Shown one piece after another: positions 24,906-32,520 of a DNA stretch of 64,000 nucleotides. The position numbers were made by a program, and so were the translations under genes. This DNA comes from Kitasatospora sp. NBC_01266. GTDB taxonomy: Bacteria; Actinomycetota; Actinomycetes; Streptomycetales; Streptomycetaceae. Below the pieces are notes generated by a model, which was not told the DNA's origin, searched no databases, and saw only the letters and a list, made by a program, of their open reading frames with translations. Numbering within the stretch: the stretch's first letter is position 1; the number at the start of each line of letters is the position of its first letter. The stretch is from the NCBI RefSeq assembly GCF_036242395.1, contig NZ_CP108458.1, forward strand, positions 992,001 to 1,056,000, written 5' to 3'.

Positions 24906-25292
24906 ATGATGGACGCCATGGGTCATGGAGCCGTCACCCCCGCCGAGAGCACCGTCCCGCGCGCCCGCCTGGACGCGGCCAACGCCGCCAAGGTCGCCGC
25001 CACCCTCCAGGCCCTGGCCACCCCCTCCCGCCTGCTCATCCTCTCCCGGCTGCGCGAAGGCTCCTGCGCGGCCACCGAGCTGGCCAACGAGGTGGGGATG
25101 GAGCAGTCGGCCTGCTCGCACCAGCTGCGCCTGCTGCGCAACCTCGGCCTGGTGGTCGGCCACCGCAACGGCCGCTCGATCGTCTACGCGCTCTACGACG
25201 ACCACGTCGCCGCGCTGCTCGACCAGGCCGTCTACCACATCGAGCACCTGCGCCTCGGCCTGACCGACAGCGAGGGTGACACCGAGGCCTGA
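24906..25292 (+). CDS. ArsR family metal-sensing regulator
   Basis: A 128-residue ArsR/SmtB protein. The winged helix includes LQALATPSRLLILSRLREG, CAATELANEVGMEQSACSHQLRLLRNLGLVVG and the wing HRNGRSIVYALYDDHV. The C-terminal helix DQAVYHIEHLRLGL carries D, H and H residues placed like the alpha-5 metal site of NmtR-type nickel/cobalt sensors, and the N-terminus has an extra MGHG. Cysteines in the recognition region are another option for thiophilic metals. Starts at 24906, 24909 or 24918 are possible; no ribosome site is seen, so the mRNA may be leaderless. Confidence 0.88.
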   Translation: MMDAMGHGAVTPAESTVPRARLDAANAAKVAATLQALATPSRLLILSRLREGSCAATELANEVGMEQSACSHQLRLLRNLGLVVGHRNGRSIVYALYDDHVAALLDQAVYHIEHLRLGLTDSEGDTEA

Positions 25293-25330
25293 CCCGACCG
25301 CCCACCGCCGCCGGCCCCGCTCCTCCGGCG

Positions 25331-25588
25331 TCAGCGGCGGCGCCAGCGCCCCTTGCGCACCCGGCTCCAGAACCAGCCGGCCGGCGGCCGGTCGGACCGC
25401 CAGGGCTGCGGTTCCGGTGGCTCCCGACGCCAGCGCGCGGCCAGCATCCGCGCCCGACCCGAGGGCTCGACCACCGGCGCCGAGCGGATGAACGCCTCGT
25501 CCAGCGACACCGCGTCCCAGTCGTCCGGCGTCGGCGGCTCGCTCCCGGGCCCGCCGAACGGCTCGGACGGCTTGTCCGCGCTGCTCAT
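25331..25588 (-). CDS. Conserved small actinobacterial protein
   Basis: An 85-residue hypothetical protein starting at the ATG at 25588. It has an acidic front (PPTPDDWDAVSLDEAFIRSA), a middle APVVEPSGRARMLAARWRRE and a very basic tail rich in Arg and Trp. The DWDxVxLDExF...EPSxRARMLAARWR pattern is one I associate with a small protein common in streptomycetes, of unknown function. No signal or membrane segment is seen. It converges on the ArsR-type gene. The 263-base gap upstream, to 25851, holds no clear gene. Confidence 0.65.
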   Translation of the reverse strand: MSSADKPSEPFGGPGSEPPTPDDWDAVSLDEAFIRSAPVVEPSGRARMLAARWRREPPEPQPWRSDRPPAGWFWSRVRKGRWRRR

Positions 25589-25851
25589 CGACCCACCACC
25601 CGTCCTGCTCGACACTCCCGCCCCATCGGACGGCCCGCTCTGGTCAACGCGCGACCGGCCACCGCAGTGCCCGGGCCCGGGACGGCAACGAGCCCTTCCG
25701 GCATGACCTCCCCCGTCTCGCCGGACATCCGCTATGTCTGCTATGCCCGCCATGTCAGCCATTGAAATAGAGTGGATCTCAGGTTGTCCGCCTGGCAGGC
25801 GTGCGATTCGGACCAAGGTCGGCGTCGGCGTCCGCGATGAGAGGAACTGCC

Positions 25852-26754
25852 TTGACTGACACAGTGCTTGCGAGTTGGCGGGACGGTACGGCCAAGACGG
25901 CGATCCTGGACTTCGTGACCCGCGCGACGAGGCAGGGGCCGGACTTCGTGCCAGCCGGCGACCGGATCGCGACCTTCGACAACGACGGCACGTTATGGGT
26001 CGAACAGCCGTTGCCGCCGCAGTTCGACTTCGTCTTCCGGCACTGGGCCGAGGAGGTCAAAGCCGATCCTTCACTGGCGGGCCGGCAGCCGTACAAGGCG
26101 CTGATCGAGAAGGACCCGTCGTTCCTCCACGGCGTGGCGACGCAGGACCCACAGGTGATCGAGTCGCTACTGAAAGCGTTCGCACGGTCCTGGGCGGGGA
26201 GCACACCGGCCGAGTTCGACGCCCAGGTCCGTGAATGGCTGGCGACGGTCAAGCAGCCGAAGCTCGGAGTGCTCTACCAGGACCTCGTCTACCAGCCCAT
26301 GCTGGAGCTGTTCGACCTGCTGAAGGCGAACGGTTTCCGGGTCTTCGTGTGCTCCGGCGGGGGTCGGGACTTCATGCGGGTGTTCGCCGAGGAGACCTGG
26401 GGGATCAACAAGGAGAACATCATCGGCTCGGCCGCCGAATACACCTACACCGACGGCGGCATGGTGCGCGGCGAGCAGTTGCTCGGCACCCTCGACCTCG
26501 GCCCGGGCAAACCGGAACACATCTTCGCCCGGACCGGACGCCTGCCCGTCTTCGCCGGCGGCAACGCCGACGTGGACATCGAGATGCTCAGCGCGGCCCG
26601 GTTCGCCCTGCTGATCAACCACGACGACGCCGAACGCGAGTTCGCGTACACCGCCGCCGCCGAGGCCTCGCTGGCGAAGGCCGGGGAGCTCGGGTGGACG
26701 GTCGTGAGCATGAAGGACGACTGGAGCACCCTCTACCGGAACCGGGAGCAGTGA
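25852..26754 (+). CDS. HAD superfamily phosphatase with a TTA (bldA) codon
   Basis: A 300-residue HAD hydrolase of the phosphoserine-phosphatase-like type. Motif I is ATFDNDGTLW (about residues 41-50), motif II is VFVCSGGGRDF, a GKPEHI lysine supplies motif III, and motif IV is VFAGGNADVDIEML. The leucine of DGTLW is written TTA (25993-25995), the codon read only by the bldA tRNA in streptomycetes. The TTG at 25852 was chosen because AGAGGA lies 6 bases upstream; ATG at 25837 is the alternative. The following gene starts within 7 bases of the stop, so the two form an operon. The substrate is unknown. Confidence 0.88.
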   Translation: MTDTVLASWRDGTAKTAILDFVTRATRQGPDFVPAGDRIATFDNDGTLWVEQPLPPQFDFVFRHWAEEVKADPSLAGRQPYKALIEKDPSFLHGVATQDPQVIESLLKAFARSWAGSTPAEFDAQVREWLATVKQPKLGVLYQDLVYQPMLELFDLLKANGFRVFVCSGGGRDFMRVFAEETWGINKENIIGSAAEYTYTDGGMVRGEQLLGTLDLGPGKPEHIFARTGRLPVFAGGNADVDIEMLSAARFALLINHDDAEREFAYTAAAEASLAKAGELGWTVVSMKDDWSTLYRNREQ

Positions 26755-26760
26755 TGAGTG

Positions 26761-27423
26761 ATGAGTGACCTGACCGCCGTCGACATCCTGGTCGAGCCGG
26801 ACGCCATCGCGATCGGGCGGGCGCGCGAGGTGAACCGGCGGATGCCGCTGAGCTTCGCCGCCGGGATCACCCTGGACGACACCCACCTGCCGCACATCAC
26901 CCTGCTCCAGCGCTACCTGGTCACCGCCGACCTCGACGAGGCGTACGCGGCCGTCGAGCGGACGCTGGCCGCCATCGACCCCGCGTCGTTGGCCTTCCAC
27001 GTCGGCGGGATCAGCTACTCGGAGCAGTGGGGACCGCCCGGCCAGGCCGTCGCCGTCCTCGGCGTCCGGCCCAATCAGCAGGTGCTCGACCTCCAGGCCG
27101 CGCTGGTGGCCGCAGTGGCCCCGTTCACCGGATCCGGCGCCACCGACGCCGCGTTCGTCACCGATCCCGACCAGCCGATCAGCCGGACCACCAAGGACTG
27201 GGTCGAGGCCTACGTGCCCGACCAGACCGGGGCGAACTACACCGCCCACCTGACCGTCGGCCTCGACACCGTCGACCACCTCAAGGCCCTGCAGGCCGAG
27301 CCGTTCGACGCCTTCGACGTCCACCCGGTCGCCTTCGCCGCCTACCAGCTCGGCAACAACGGCACCGCCCGAACCCTCCTCAAGTCCTGGCCGCTGACGC
27401 CGACCGAGCCGGCCCGCGGCTGA
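26761..27423 (+). CDS. 2H phosphoesterase-like (2'-5' RNA ligase fold) protein
   Basis: A 220-residue protein with two H-x-T/S motifs about 155 residues apart: PHITLLQRYL near residue 46 and AHLTVGLD near residue 163. Two such histidine motifs are the signature of the 2H phosphoesterase/LigT fold, which acts on cyclic phosphates of RNA or nucleotides. It begins 6 bases after the HAD phosphatase stop, so both are probably made from one mRNA and may be limited by the same TTA codon. The ATG at 26761 is preferred over the GTG just before it. The substrate is unknown. Confidence 0.75.
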   Translation: MSDLTAVDILVEPDAIAIGRAREVNRRMPLSFAAGITLDDTHLPHITLLQRYLVTADLDEAYAAVERTLAAIDPASLAFHVGGISYSEQWGPPGQAVAVLGVRPNQQVLDLQAALVAAVAPFTGSGATDAAFVTDPDQPISRTTKDWVEAYVPDQTGANYTAHLTVGLDTVDHLKALQAEPFDAFDVHPVAFAAYQLGNNGTARTLLKSWPLTPTEPARG

Positions 27424-27466
27424 GGGCCGTCCGGCTTCCGGGGCGACCACGGCCGGCCGCTCGGCA

Positions 27467-28195
27467 TCAGTCGCCGAGCAGCGCGCCGATCGCCTCGACC
27501 ACGTGGTCGGCCACCAGCTCCGGCCGCCGCTCCAGGGCGGGCCAGGTCCGTCCACGGCGGATCCACACCGTGCGCAGGCCCGCCGCGTGCCCGCCGGCGA
27601 TGTCGGCGCGCACGCTGTCTCCGACCATCCAGGCGGCACCCGTCGCCGCCACCGGCTCCCCGGCGCCCGCTGCCGGGTAGCCGCAGCGCTCGGCCGCGCG
27701 GGCGAAGATCCGCGGGTCGGGCTTGCGCAGGCCCTCCGCCTCGGAGACGCACCAGCCGTCCACCAGCTCGGCCAGGCCGGTCAGCCAGAGCGCCGCGACC
27801 TGCTGCTCGTTGGTCCCGTTGGTCACCACGCCGATCCGCCAACCCGCCGCCCGCAACCGGACCAGGCCCGCCGACACCGCCGGTTCGCAACGCATCAACT
27901 CCGCGTGCCGGCGCCGGTACTGCGCCCACAGCTCCGCCACCGGGGTCGGCAGGGCGAAGCGCTCGCGGATCGCCGCGAAGACCTCCGCCTTGGGCCGCAG
28001 CCCGTCACCGTCCAGCTCGATCAACCACGCGACGGCATCCGGTCCCAGGCCCCACTGCCCGGCGAACTCCTCGGCCCAGGCGGTCAGCGCCGCGCTGCGG
28101 TCGACCAGGGTGTTGTCCAGGTCGAAGAGCACCAGGCCCGGGTGCCCCGTCGCCGCCCTGTCCGTGGCCGACTTCGCCATCGCCGACTTCGCCAT
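27467..28195 (-). CDS. HAD family hydrolase (haloacid-dehalogenase-like phosphatase)
   Basis: A 242-residue HAD protein. Motif I is VLFDLDNTLVDR, a C1-type helical cap follows (about 35-110), motif II is IGVVTNGTNE, motif III is the lysine in LRKPDPRIFA, and motif IV is WMVGDSVRADIAGG. These features fit a YjjG/phosphoglycolate-phosphatase-like enzyme that removes phosphate from small metabolites. GAGGAG lies 6 bases before the ATG at 28195. The N-terminus carries a duplicated MAKSA from a 15-base DNA repeat. The 278-base gap upstream, to 28473, holds no supported gene. Confidence 0.88.
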   Translation of the reverse strand: MAKSAMAKSATDRAATGHPGLVLFDLDNTLVDRSAALTAWAEEFAGQWGLGPDAVAWLIELDGDGLRPKAEVFAAIRERFALPTPVAELWAQYRRRHAELMRCEPAVSAGLVRLRAAGWRIGVVTNGTNEQQVAALWLTGLAELVDGWCVSEAEGLRKPDPRIFARAAERCGYPAAGAGEPVAATGAAWMVGDSVRADIAGGHAAGLRTVWIRRGRTWPALERRPELVADHVVEAIGALLGD

Positions 28196-28473
28196 CGCCG
28201 CTCTCCTCGCTGTCACTGATCGCCGACCTCGGCGAGCTCGACCAGGGCGGACATCGTAGGCGGCCAGTCCTCCGTGACCGCCGGCCGAGTCTCCGCAGAG
28301 ACTATCCGCCGATGCCCTTTCGGTCGCCCTCGGTCAGCCGCCCACCCCACCGCGCTGAGCACCGCGCTGAGCATCGCGCGCTCGCGAGCGTCGCGTTCGG
28401 CAGCAGGTGGTCGGGGCACCCACCCCGCCGCCGGGCGGTACGCGGAGCTGCCCGGCCGCAGGCCGACGCCTCG

Positions 28474-28902
28474 TCAGCAGCCGTCCCGGTCCATGCTCAC
28501 CGTCCCGTCGAGCACCGCGCGCAGCCCGGCCAGCCGCTGCCGCCAGCGGTCCTCCTCACCGGAGTCCGCCCACAGCTCGGCGAGTTCGCTGCCCGGCCCG
28601 GCGACCCGCTCCAGCGCGCGGAGCGCGAGCACCCCGAACTCCGCCCCGAGCACCGGAATAGCGGCCCTCGGCGCATAGGCCGGATCGATCGGCTCGCCGC
28701 CGGGGCGCTGCGCGGCGACCAGCGCCGCGGCGGCCACCGCTTCCTGGGCCTCGTCGATCTCCAGGTAGCCGCCGGCGGCGAGCGCCCGCGCCAGCGCCGA
28801 CCGCAGCAGGCCCGGCCGCTCGGCGAGCCCGGCCCGGTCCAATCGGCCGGAGAAGTCCGCGGCGGTGTCGTTGTGGAAGGGACCGATGTCCCAGGTTCCC
28901 AT
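28474..28902 (-). CDS. DUF4259 domain protein
   Basis: A 142-residue DUF4259 protein. It starts with the family signature MGTWDIGPFHNDTAADF and is mostly helical, with a leucine- and alanine-rich middle and a C-terminal ELWADSGEEDRWRQRLAGLR. Relatives are small cytoplasmic proteins of unknown role, some found near toxin-type or immunity genes. I saw no such partner here. The ATG at 28902 matches the conserved start. Confidence 0.85.
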   Translation of the reverse strand: MGTWDIGPFHNDTAADFSGRLDRAGLAERPGLLRSALARALAAGGYLEIDEAQEAVAAAALVAAQRPGGEPIDPAYAPRAAIPVLGAEFGVLALRALERVAGPGSELAELWADSGEEDRWRQRLAGLRAVLDGTVSMDRDGC

Positions 28903-29029
28903 GGCTGCGCTCCCATCCGAGCAACTGTTCGACCCGTTGCCACCAGGGTGGCACCGAGCACTGACAATCGCGGAGCGCGCCGACCGGATATCGGTCACCG
29001 AAGCCGACGAACCGTTCGCTCCCCCGGCG

Positions 29030-30322
29030 TCACCGCGCCCGGCGCGGCGGGCCGACGGGCGGCTCGGCGAGGACGGTGAACCGGATCCCGGCCGCCCGCA
29101 GCCGATCGATCAGCGCCTCCCCCATGGCGACGGCCGGAGTGACCTGGCCCGCCGTCACCGGCAGATCGTCGAAGGCGAGGCTGAGCGCGGACTCGGCCAG
29201 CATCTTCGCCGTCTCGGTGTAGCCGGGGTCGCCGCCCGAGACCTCGGTCCAGATCCGCGCTCCGCCGCTCTGCGCGACGAACCTGACGGTGAACCAGGAC
29301 TTCGCCCGCTCGGCCGCGCTCGGCCCCTCACCGGGCTTGCGCAGCGCCGACAGCCCCCGGCGCAGGGCCGGCAGCTGGGCCGCCGCGAGCAGCAGCGCGA
29401 TGCCCGCGCTGCCGGCCAGGGCAATCGGCAGGCGCTTGATCGCGGCGTAGTGCCCGTAGCGGAAGTCGGGCCCGTAGGCGGGCAGCGCGGCAGCCGAACG
29501 GCCCACCACCTGCGGGTCGATGGTGGGCAGCGGCCAGGCCCAGGCCTGGGCGTCCTTCGAGCGGCGCGGGCGGTCCGGCGAGGTGCGGATCCGCCGGCCG
29601 GCCGGGCGCTGCTCCAGGACCCGCCGCTCGCGGGCGGCCTGGGCCGCGGCGCGCGGGCGGGAGAGCGCGGTCAGCGCCGAGGCGAAGGTACCGCCGGAGA
29701 AGGTGCCGCCGGCCCGGACGAAGCCGCGCACCGTGACCGGCGCGTCCTTGGCGTCGGCCGGCAGGCTGTTCACGGTGAAGAGCGCGCCGAGGTCGTGCGG
29801 CACCGAGTCGAACCCGCAGGAGTGCACCAGCCGGGCGCCGCTGGCCTTCGCTCGCTCGTGGTGCCGCGTGTACATCCGGTCCACGAACTCGGGCTCACCG
29901 GTCAGGTCGACGTAGTCGGTGCCGGCCTCGGCGCAGGCGGCCACCAGCGGTTCACCGAACCGCAGGTAGGGGCCGACGGTGGAGATCACCACCCGGGCCG
30001 CGCCGGCCACCTCGCGCAGCGCCGTCCGGTCAGCGGCGTCGGCGACCAGCAGCGGCAGGTCGGCGAGCGCGGGACGGGTGGCGGCGAGCGAACGCCGTAC
30101 CTCGGTCAGCTTGTCGAGGCTGCGGCCGGCCAGCGCCCAGCGGCAGCCCTCGGGCACCGCGTCCGCGAGGTACTCGGCGGTCAGCTGCCCGGTGAAGCCG
30201 GTGGCGCCGAAGAGGACCAGGTCGTAGCGGCTCGCCTGGCCGGCCGGGTCACCCTCCGGACCGGGCGAGTTGGCCGAGCCGGTCGAGCCGGTCGAGCCGC
30301 TGTCCTTGCCGATCGCGTCCAT
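29030..30322 (-). CDS. Saccharopine-dehydrogenase-like NAD(P)-binding oxidoreductase
   Basis: A 430-residue protein of the saccharopine-dehydrogenase-like/trans-acting enoyl reductase family. After a Ser/Gly-rich leader (about 1-32) comes the Rossmann motif VLFGATGFTGQLTAEYL. Then follow VVISTVGPYLRFGEPLVAAC, TDYVDLTGEPEF and the SCGFDSVPHDLG segment typical of the family. One hydrophobic stretch (about 300-320, LPIALAGSAGIALLLAAAQL) may touch the membrane. Mycobacterial relatives reduce polyketide-type lipids; the substrate here is unknown. No partner polyketide synthase gene is nearby. Confidence 0.87.
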   Translation of the reverse strand: MDAIGKDSGSTGSTGSANSPGPEGDPAGQASRYDLVLFGATGFTGQLTAEYLADAVPEGCRWALAGRSLDKLTEVRRSLAATRPALADLPLLVADAADRTALREVAGAARVVISTVGPYLRFGEPLVAACAEAGTDYVDLTGEPEFVDRMYTRHHERAKASGARLVHSCGFDSVPHDLGALFTVNSLPADAKDAPVTVRGFVRAGGTFSGGTFASALTALSRPRAAAQAARERRVLEQRPAGRRIRTSPDRPRRSKDAQAWAWPLPTIDPQVVGRSAAALPAYGPDFRYGHYAAIKRLPIALAGSAGIALLLAAAQLPALRRGLSALRKPGEGPSAAERAKSWFTVRFVAQSGGARIWTEVSGGDPGYTETAKMLAESALSLAFDDLPVTAGQVTPAVAMGEALIDRLRAAGIRFTVLAEPPVGPPRRAR

Positions 30323-30416
30323 ACTTGTCCCTACTGGCCGGTAGACGAGGCGCCCACGCTAAGGACCGGATCGGCAGGGTGTCAACGAGGCGGCCGGCGC
30401 GGGCCGTCCACCGCCG

Positions 30417-31457
30417 CTACGGCCGCTGCCCGGTGCGCGTCCAGGCCAGCAGCTGGTCCACCGTCCAGGTGGTGATCACCCGCTCGGGCGGCACCCCGGC
30501 AGCGGCGGCGCGGGCGCAGCCGTAGTCCTGCCAGGTGAGTTGGCCGGGTGCGTGCGCGTCGGTGTCCAGGGCGAAGAGGCAGCCGGCCTGTTCGGCCTGG
30601 CGCAGCAGCCGACTTGGCGGATCCAGGCGCTCGGGGCGGCAGTTGATCTCGACGGCGGTCCGGTGCTCCGCGCAGGCCGCGAACACCCGCGCCGCGTCGA
30701 ACTCGGACTCCGGGCGCTGCTTGCCGCTGAGCAGCCGCCCGGTGCAGTGGCCCAGCACGTCGACCAGCGGATTGCCGACGGCGGCCAGCAGCCGCCTGGT
30801 CATCGGCCCCGCCGCCATCCGCAACTTGGAGTGGACCGAGGCGACCACCACGTCCAACTCGGCCAGCAGCTCGTCCTCCTGGTCGAGCGAGCCGTCGTCC
30901 AGGATGTCGCACTCGATTCCGGTGAGCAGCCGGAACGGTGCCAGCCGCTGGTTCAACTCGGCCACCACGTCGAGCTGTTCGCGCAGCCGGTCGGCGCTCA
31001 GACCGCGTGCCACGGTCAGCCGCGGCGAGTGGTCGGTGAGCACCGCCCAGTCGTGGCCCAGGTCGCGGGCGGTGCGGGCCATCAGCTCGATCGGGCTGCC
31101 GCCGTCCGACCAGTCGGAGTGCAGGTGGCAGTCCCCGCGCAGGGCCGCGCGCAACGCGGTGCCCGGCCCGTCCAGTTCGGCCAGCGGGGTGCGGGCGCGC
31201 TGCTCCAGCTCGGCGAGGTAGTCGGGCAGCCGGCCCGCGCGGGCCTCGGCGACCACGGCGGCGGTGACCGGCCCGAGGCCGGGCAGCGCGGCCAGCGCGG
31301 CCGTGGTGCGCGGCAGCTCACCGCGGTGCGTGCGCAGTGTCGCGGCCGCCTTGCGGAAGGCCTGGACCCGGTACGGGGAGGCCAGCTCCCGCTCCAGCAG
31401 GAAGGCGATCCGCTCCAGCGCCGCGATCGGTTCCGTCAGGTCCGTCGGCTCCGTCAC
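30417..31457 (-). CDS. PHP-domain phosphoesterase with PolX-like helix-hairpin-helix region
   Basis: A 346-residue protein resembling the non-polymerase parts of bacterial PolX. The N-terminal part (about 1-95) has the PolX-like PYRVQAFRKAAATLRTH and a helix-hairpin-helix, LPGLGPVTAAVV. The PHP domain (about 108-335) starts GDCHLHSDWSDG and includes VLTDHSPR, TGIECDIL, VVASVHSKLR, VLGHCTGR and ALDTDAHAPGQL, giving the histidine and aspartate metal ligands. It likely removes 3' phosphates or nucleotides from DNA ends. It is next to the LigD/Ku genes, which fits a role in break repair. The start is GTG at 31457. Confidence 0.87.
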   Translation of the reverse strand: MTEPTDLTEPIAALERIAFLLERELASPYRVQAFRKAAATLRTHRGELPRTTAALAALPGLGPVTAAVVAEARAGRLPDYLAELEQRARTPLAELDGPGTALRAALRGDCHLHSDWSDGGSPIELMARTARDLGHDWAVLTDHSPRLTVARGLSADRLREQLDVVAELNQRLAPFRLLTGIECDILDDGSLDQEDELLAELDVVVASVHSKLRMAAGPMTRRLLAAVGNPLVDVLGHCTGRLLSGKQRPESEFDAARVFAACAEHRTAVEINCRPERLDPPSRLLRQAEQAGCLFALDTDAHAPGQLTWQDYGCARAAAAGVPPERVITTWTVDQLLAWTRTGQRP

Positions 31458-31552
31458 CCGCCCATCATCGGACAGCCGCGCCCGCGCCGCCCGCGACGCG
31501 CCGGGCCCCGGCGGGAGCGGGCCGGCACCGGACGGGCTGCCACCATCAGGGC

Positions 31553-32449
31553 ATGCCCGACCCCACCGCGACCGTGACCGAGGTGGCCGGCCGCCGCCTG
31601 CGACTGACCCACCTGGACCGGGTGCTCTACCCCCGCACCGGATTCACCAAGGCCGCCCTGCTGCGCTACTACACGCTGGTCGCGCCCGCCATGCTCCCGC
31701 ACCTGGCCGGGCGCCCGGCCAGCTTCCTGCGGCTGCCGGACGGCGTCGAGGGTCAGCGCTTCTGGGCCAAACGGGTGCCGCCGGGCGCACCGGACTGGGT
31801 GACCGCGCTGGACGTCACCCACCGTGCGGAGACGATGCGCCAGACCGTGGTGGCCGACCTGCCGACCCTGCTCTGGGCGGCGAACCTGGGGTGTTTGGAG
31901 TTCCACGTCCCGCAGTGGCGTGAGGATCCGGCGACCCATGACCGGCTGATCATCGACCTGGATCCCGGGGAGGGCGCCGGCGTGGTCGAGTGCTGCGCGG
32001 TGGCCCTGGCCGCGCGCGAGCTGCTGGCGGCCGACGGGCTGCGCTGCTGGCCCAAGACCACCGGGAGCAAGGGCCTGCACCTGACCGTGCCGCTGGTCGA
32101 CACCCCGGCCGCGCGGGTCGCGCAGTACGCCCGCGCGCTGGCCCGGCGGCTGCGCCAGGCGCTGCCCGACCTGGTGGTGGACCAGATGGCCAAGCAGCTG
32201 CGCCCCGGGCGGGTCTTCGTGGACTGGTCGCAGAACAACAGCGCGAAGACCACGGTGGCGGCGTACTCGCTCCGGGCCCGCCCGGAGCCCACCGTCTCGA
32301 CCCCCTTGGAGTGGGCCGAGGTGGCCGGCTGCCGCCGGGCCGAGCAGCTGGTCTTCACCGCCGACGCGGTCGCCGAGCGGGTCCGGTCGGCCGGCGACCT
32401 GCACGCGGCTGTGCACGCTCCGGCGCGGGCGGGCACGCTGCCGGGGTGA
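31553..32449 (+). CDS. LigD-type polymerase/primase (end-joining polymerase) 1
   Basis: A 298-residue stand-alone LigD polymerase domain. The archaeo-eukaryotic primase metal site is D135 and D137 (IIDLDPGEG), followed by SKGLHLTVPL and VFVDWSQNNSAKTTVAAYSL. It fills gaps and adds nucleotides or ribonucleotides at broken DNA ends during non-homologous end joining. It converges on the Ku gene, separated only by 54 bases of hexamer repeat. A second copy lies at 62628-63638; the two are clearly different in sequence, so they are old paralogues. Confidence 0.93.
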   Translation: MPDPTATVTEVAGRRLRLTHLDRVLYPRTGFTKAALLRYYTLVAPAMLPHLAGRPASFLRLPDGVEGQRFWAKRVPPGAPDWVTALDVTHRAETMRQTVVADLPTLLWAANLGCLEFHVPQWREDPATHDRLIIDLDPGEGAGVVECCAVALAARELLAADGLRCWPKTTGSKGLHLTVPLVDTPAARVAQYARALARRLRQALPDLVVDQMAKQLRPGRVFVDWSQNNSAKTTVAAYSLRARPEPTVSTPLEWAEVAGCRRAEQLVFTADAVAERVRSAGDLHAAVHAPARAGTLPG

Positions 32450-32466
32450 GCCGGGCCGGCGACAGC

Positions 32467-32520
32467 GGTGGCGGTGGCGGTGGCGGTGGCGGTGGCGGTG
32501 GCGGTGGCGGTGGCGGTGGC
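32467..32520. repeat. (GGTGGC)9 repeat between the polymerase and ku
   Basis: Nine perfect GGTGGC units fill the space between the two converging genes and end exactly at the Ku stop codon (TCA at 32521-32523 on this strand). On the Ku strand they read GCCACC. Change in copy number would leave both proteins intact unless the Ku stop is lost. Confidence 0.9.

Noticed and set aside
28213-28419. Possible 68-residue protein just upstream of the second HAD gene
   Set aside because: No ribosome site at any start and no family recognised; I could not separate it from chance.
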